Assembly: GCA_003254925.1 (NCBI GenBank)
Contig: QANZ01020236.1
Span: 62,001 to 126,000, forward strand
Source: Chamaecrista fasciculata
Taxonomy: Eukaryota > Streptophyta > Magnoliopsida > Fabales > Fabaceae
Length of the DNA stretch: 64,000 bases
Direction: 5' to 3'
Made by a program: the position numbers and the translations under genes. Shown here piece after piece: positions 59,902 through 64,000 of this stretch (the first letter of the stretch is position 1; each line of letters begins with the position of its first letter). Below the pieces are notes generated by a model. The model saw only the letters and a program-made list of their open reading frames with translations. It was not told where the DNA came from and did not search any database.

Positions 59902-60735
59902 GAGAAAACTTACTTTTTGGTTTCTCAATTATTGTTGAGTCAACGATTTATTCTTTGAATTGTAGGAAAATATGAATCAATCCCTCAATTTTACACTTCA
60001 GTCAATGTTTTAATCCCTGAGCTGTTAATTGTAAGTTAACTTAATGTCTGATAAGTGATGACGTGTCATCTTTAAGTGCTGAGTTGGCTTCCAAATCATC
60101 TATCCTACTCACATTTCATTTTACGTATAACTAAATTAAAGAAATAAAATGAAAAATTGATGAACTTGAGTAATAATATGAGTGCCAAATTATAATGCGA
60201 TGAGGAAATTGAGAAGAAGCAGAAGAAGACGAAGAAGAGGAGGGATAACAAGTTGGAGATGGTGAAGGGATTATGTGAGAGCATGGTGAACAAGATGATG
60301 GCTCAGCAAGAAGAAATGCATAACAAGTTCCTTCAATACATTCTACAGCGAGACCAAGACAAGCTCCAAAAAGAAGCCTAGAAGAAGCAAGAAATTGACA
60401 GGATCAACAGAGAACTCGAGATCATGGCAAAAAAACAAGCAATCGCGAGTGACTGACAAACCGCCATCATCTAATTCTTCAACAAATTCTCACAATCCAT
60501 CCAAAATCAAACCCCCAATCCACATTCTCAAAACCCTAACCCTTCCAACTCAGCACTTAATGGTGACACGTCATCACATAACAGCCAAATCATCAAATTC
60601 ACTGACGGTTAATAGCTAAGTGATCAAAACGTAGACGGAAGTATAAAATTGAGGGACTGATTCGTATTTTTCTACAATTCAAGAATTCAATCGTTGACTT
60701 AGTAACAATTGAAGGACCAAAAAGTAAATTTTCTC
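59902..60735. mobile_element. Pack-MULE carrying a trihelix transcription factor fragment (834 bp)
   Basis: The left end 'gagaaaacttactttttgg' and right end 'ccaaaaagtaaattttctc' are inverted repeats that extend for roughly 200 bp ('tcaacgattt.ttctttgaattgtag' against 'ctacaattcaagaattcaatcgttga', 'gatgacgtgtcatc' against 'gacacgtcatcac'). Flanking 9-mers TTTAATTTT (59893-59901) and TTTAATTTA (60736-60744) differ at one base. The interior carries a host gene piece. Confidence 0.85.
60196..60560 (+). pseudogene. captured C-terminal fragment of a GT-2-type trihelix transcription factor
   Basis: In the frame of ATG 60259 the translation reads MVKGLCESMVNKMMAQQEEM, then H-N-K-F-L-Q-Y-I-L-Q-R-D-Q-D-K-L, then K-K-Q-E-I-D-R-I-N-R-E-L-E-I-M-A and Q-A-I-A-S-D. 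This is the C-terminal coiled-coil (helical) region of plant GT-2-like trihelix proteins, where I expect E-E-A-W-K-x-Q-E-M and E-Q-A-I-A. Upstream there is a basic KKQKKTKKRRDN stretch. Three stop codons break it: TAG at 60379 (where W is expected), TGA at 60454 (R expected) and TAA at 60472 (E expected). Only this part of the gene is present; the trihelix DNA-binding domain is absent. It is certainly not functional. Confidence 0.75.
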
Positions 60736-60744
60736 TTTAATTTA

Positions 60745-61850
60745 TTACAATTATGTTTTTATGACTGGCTTGCCAAGAAGGCCCAGATGAATATAGGAAC
60801 TCTATTAACTATATATTAACAATTATGTTTTTGATGACTGGTTTTCTCTTTTAGCACCAAAACAATAGATTCCTCATGAATCAGCCAAAACTCAAAATTC
60901 TATAAGTATATTATTCTCCTTCATTTATCATTGTTCCTATTTTTTTAACTTTTCATTGTATTTTTCTACTTTCTGCAAAATCGGCTTTCGTTCGTCTGTG
61001 CAACTACGTTGCATGGGTCTGAGAATGATGACAAAACTCTTGCCCTTACCCACTTCAAGTCTGGACTGAGAATCGTCTTTGTTGTCATCTCTGCTCTGTT
61101 TTTTCTTTGCCAAGATGAAGATAATCGATTTCTCTACCATGAAAGAGATTCAGAGGTAGGATCAAGATATAAAACGAGAGAGAGAGAGAGAGAGAATTAA
61201 AGACAAAGTAGGAAGAAGATAAAAATCTATGAGCATTATTTTTTTGGCAACATGATTGAGGACGACTGGACAAGAAAGAAGAAGGATACAAAATATAAAT
61301 CCACTATTTTGGTGCAAAAAGGAAAACTCAAACATGGCACTTGATGAATCGTTGGATAAAATTATAGTGGTTCTTATTTATTGAACAACATGAAGATGGC
61401 AATGATCCTGTTGTTCAATAAATCTGAACCACTAATTTTATGTAACGGTTTATCAATTGCCACATTCAAGTTTTTCTTTTTGCACCAAAATAGTGGATTC
61501 TTCATGCCTCAACAAAAACTCAAAAGTCTATAACTATATTATTCTCCATCAAAACGACAGAACAGTGCACTCCAACATTTATCATTGTTCCTCTGTTTTT
61601 AAATTTTCATTGTATTTGTCAACTTTCTGCAAAACCAAAAGAAGATTCATATGTTTAAACCAAAAACGGTTAAAGTTTCGGGGGGTTGTTTATAGATCAA
61701 CACACATGAGGAGGGATGGTTCTTATGTAAATGAGGAGGCTAAGATAGTCAGTATAAGTGTTAAATTTTAGTTTTGTTTGGGATCATTTCATATTTTTTC
61801 CAAGTTTTCCAATATTATTGTACCTCAATAATAAGATCTCGTTTTCTCTA
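60745..61850. other. repeat-derived region with direct repeats and a long hairpin
   Basis: Direct repeats of about 150 bp at 60855-60990 and 61487-61640 share 'gcaccaaaa.agtggattc', 'aactcaaaa.tctata', 'atattattctcc' and 'ttcattgtatttgtcaactttctgc'. Between them lie an AGAG run (about 61178-61197) and the hairpin described next. No gene is recognised. Confidence 0.6.
61298..61499. repeat. long hairpin, arms about 92 nt, loop about 18 nt
   Basis: The left arm from 61298 ('aatccactattttggtgcaa', ... 'ttattgaacaaca' at 61378-61390) is the reverse complement of the right arm ('tgttgttcaataaat' from 61409 to 'ttgcaccaaaatagtggatt' at 61499), with scattered mismatches. The loop is 61391-61408. The outer part of the right arm is also the left end of the direct repeat at 61487. 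Confidence 0.8.
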
Positions 61851-61856
61851 TTCATA

Positions 61857-62215
61857 GGAGAAGCTTTTAGAAGTTGAAGCTCAACAACCTTCTTCCATAC
61901 CTATTTCTGAAAATGACTCACTTGCCCAAGTACTTGGAAATCACTTGCCCAAGTAGTTGGAAAGGAAAATCCCAGGAGAGTTCAAGGTTTGGGATTTGGT
62001 CCTACACCAACTCAATTGTTTGGTGTTAATACGATTAGACTTGGAAGGATTCCTCTAAACTTTACCCCTTCTGAAACTATTAGTAGTTTGCAATCAAAGC
62101 TGCAAGCCTCAGATGACCGTTAAAAAGAAATGAGTGCAGCTTTGAAATTCCTTTTCCAACGTGTTTTGGGAGAAGTGTCAACTAAGTTTGCATATTTGGT
62201 CAATATGCAGGTTAG
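61857..62215 (+). pseudogene. CACTA (En/Spm, Ptta-type) transposase C-terminal remnant
   Basis: The plus strand reads EKLLEVEAQQPSSIP then, after a small tandem duplication, V-V-G-K-E-N-P-R-R-V-Q-G-L-G-F-G-P-T-P-T-Q-L-F-G. The motif G-K-E-x-x-x-R-V-x-G-L-G-x-G-P-T-P-S is characteristic of the C-terminal region of plant CACTA transposases. A ~23-bp duplication ('tcacttgcccaagtacttggaa' twice, about 61918-61963) shifts the frame and brings in a TAG, and a TAA follows the S-D-D-R stretch. A GT donor context follows at about 62215. Non-functional. Confidence 0.75.
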
Positions 62216-64000
62216 TTAACTACTTATATATACTATACTTAATGAATTATATCTGATTTTTTTAACAAAACTTCTCTTGTAGGAATCTCAGGGCAATAAT
62301 GCACAAACTCAATCAGCTAGACATGAATCTTTAGCTACTCAAGGCATAAATTAGTACTTTCATATTTTGGTTATAATGGTAAGTAAAAAATCATAATCTT
62401 GTAGCTTGTTTTTCTTGTTGATGGCATAAGTTAGTGATATTGTTTTGGCTCAAGGGGTTTGGAATTGGACAGCCTGCTCCATGTCTTTTCTTTAGATATT
62501 AAAAATGTCATTAATTCCATTCCTTGCTTCCCATCCTCTCACAATGCTGATAGGTTAGTTTGGAGGCATAACTTGAATGGTAGCTTTGACCTCAAGTGAG
62601 GAATTAGATCAGTATATATATGAATTTATATGTATTTTTTTGAAAAATCAGCTGGACATGAATCTTCAGCAACTCAAGACCTAAATTAGTACATGAGCTT
62701 TACTTGCATGTTTTGGTTATATTGGTAAGTAAAAAATCATATATTAAGTCTACTTTTATTGTTATTTCAAATTTGGTTGAATGATAAATTATAATCACCA
62801 AAGTAATGATGAAATGGATATGTGTATATATGTAAGCAAGGTAAGGTAGGTAAAAATGGATGTAGCAAATCTGATAGTGATGAGAAGTAATGCATCATTG
62901 ATCCAACGAATGAAGGTTGTTTTGGGTGAGGGAGTTTTGCTTTGGGATCATTTAGGGAATTGGTAGGGAAACTTTTGGGAGAGTTGTTTGGTGAGGACAG
63001 TTTTCTTATTATGAATGAATCCAACGGTTGTATTCTAGTCCTTTTATTATTATTCAGTGCAAGAAACTCTATCCCTCTTGAATGTCCAGTTTATGTTTTA
63101 ATTTTCTGTCTTAATTATTTCATTTGGTGAGTAGTTTGGTTGATTACTCTAAATTGCTTGTTTGGGCTGTTTTCTTAATGTGAGTGAATCAAGGGTTGTG
63201 TTCTAGTCCTTTTATTACTATTTAGTGTAGGAAACTCTATCAAATTGGTCTCTTGAATGTGCAGTCTATGTTATATTCTTTTGTCTTAATTATTTTCATT
63301 TGCTGAGTTGTTTGGTTGATTACTCTAAATTGTTTGTTTGGGATGTTTTCATAATGTGAATGGATCTAAGGGCTGTGTTGCAGCAATCTAATCCCTTTTC
63401 ACTTACAAGTTTGTTCAATTCTTTTATTTATTGATGTCATTTTGCAAATTTAAAAAGAAACAATGGCTATATTTTATTTATTTCATGTTACAGGCACACA
63501 AGCATAAAGCAAGATGAAGACATTTTTTATGCCATTAGTTGTAATTGACTACTCTTATTTGATTCTATTTTTGATAGTTAGTTAATATGTAAAGATATTT
63601 CAATTATGTCTTCAACAATATTGTGACTATTTTGATTTAAATGCGATTATTTTGATGTGATTGTGACTATTTTGATGTAATTGTGACTATTTTGGTGTAA
63701 TTAGGAAAAAGAAAATAGAAACAAAATGACCTATAATATTTATTTTAAAAAAAAGCTTATGTAACATTTATTGACGCTTAAAAAGTGTCACAAATTAAAG
63801 TGGCATAATTAGTGGCGCTTTGATGACTGCCACCAAATGTAATTGGGTGAACTTTAGTTACATTTCCTGCCACCTATAAAGCGCCAGAAAAGGTTTAGTA
63901 CAATAGCTTTTACTTCGTGCATTGCCACATTGCATGTATTCACTTTGCTTATTGATAGCTAGGATTCTTTGAAGGGTTGATGTGGGGTTTTACATGTCAC
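62216..64000. other. remains of a CACTA-type element to the window end
   Basis: No intact gene. A block 'cagct.gacatgaatctt.agc.actcaa' occurs at 62318 and about 62650. Tandem units of about 178 bp lie at about 63000-63390 ('gtattctagtccttttatta', 'gttgattactctaaattg'), and a ~25-bp unit 'gtgactattttgatgtaatt' is repeated about four times (63620-63705). Near the end, 'tggcgctttgatgactgcca' and 'aaagcgccagaaaagg' are typical of CACTA subterminal repeats. The element end is probably beyond 64000. Confidence 0.55.
63000..63390. repeat. tandem repeats, about 178 bp, a little over two copies
   Basis: Each copy includes 'tcttaatgtgagtgaatc.aggg', 'tctagtccttttatta', 'ggaaactctatc', 'ctcttgaatgtccag' and 'ttggttgattactctaaattg'. 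Divergence of about 10% by eye. Confidence 0.75.

Overview
This is plant nuclear DNA, almost certainly from a eudicot. Genes contain introns with GT..AG borders, the intergenic DNA is very AT-rich and packed with plant-type transposons, and the coding exons match plant protein families that I recognise from memory. No search was run, so family names rest on motif recognition.

Layout. From 1 to about 20.6 kb there is no host gene. The stretch is nested repeats: hAT-type short elements (233-853, 1875-2425), a worn retroelement-like block with direct repeats near 0.95-1.86 kb and 12.65-13.55 kb, an array of irregular repeats (3.87-4.95 kb), a Mutator-type element (9149-12226) interrupted by a 2 kb solo LTR, a further LTR with a primer-binding site (13931-16125), and a second solo LTR (17133-19439). 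From 20.66 to 22.21 kb lies a patchwork made of pieces of two host genes found 13-21 kb away in the same window. From 23.2 to 31.9 kb come several hAT elements, a repeat-borne unit with a small GRF zinc-finger ORF, and a Mutator-like foldback.

Host genes. A small josephin-like-annotated protein is at 35235-35570 (+). An 11-exon tRNA 2'-O-methyltransferase (TRM7/FtsJ type, 316 aa) is at 38321-44023 (-). A 10-exon 26S proteasome subunit RPN8 (310 aa) is at 45606-49982 (-). A two-exon 5' remnant of a cytoplasmic receptor-like kinase is at 53288-53994 (-). An intronless BTB/POZ protein with a beta-propeller-like C-terminus (475 aa) is at 55375-56802 (-). From 56.9 kb to the end there are two more Mutator-type elements, one carrying a decayed trihelix transcription-factor fragment, a long hairpin, and remains of a CACTA (En/Spm) transposase.

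The genes do not form a pathway or operon; they are independent eukaryotic genes. The most interesting locus is the patchwork at 20.66-22.21 kb. A copy of the josephin-like gene's promoter reads, in the + direction, into an inverted copy of that gene's 5' end and then into a 56-bp copy of TRM7 sequence. If transcribed, the RNA would be antisense to both genes.
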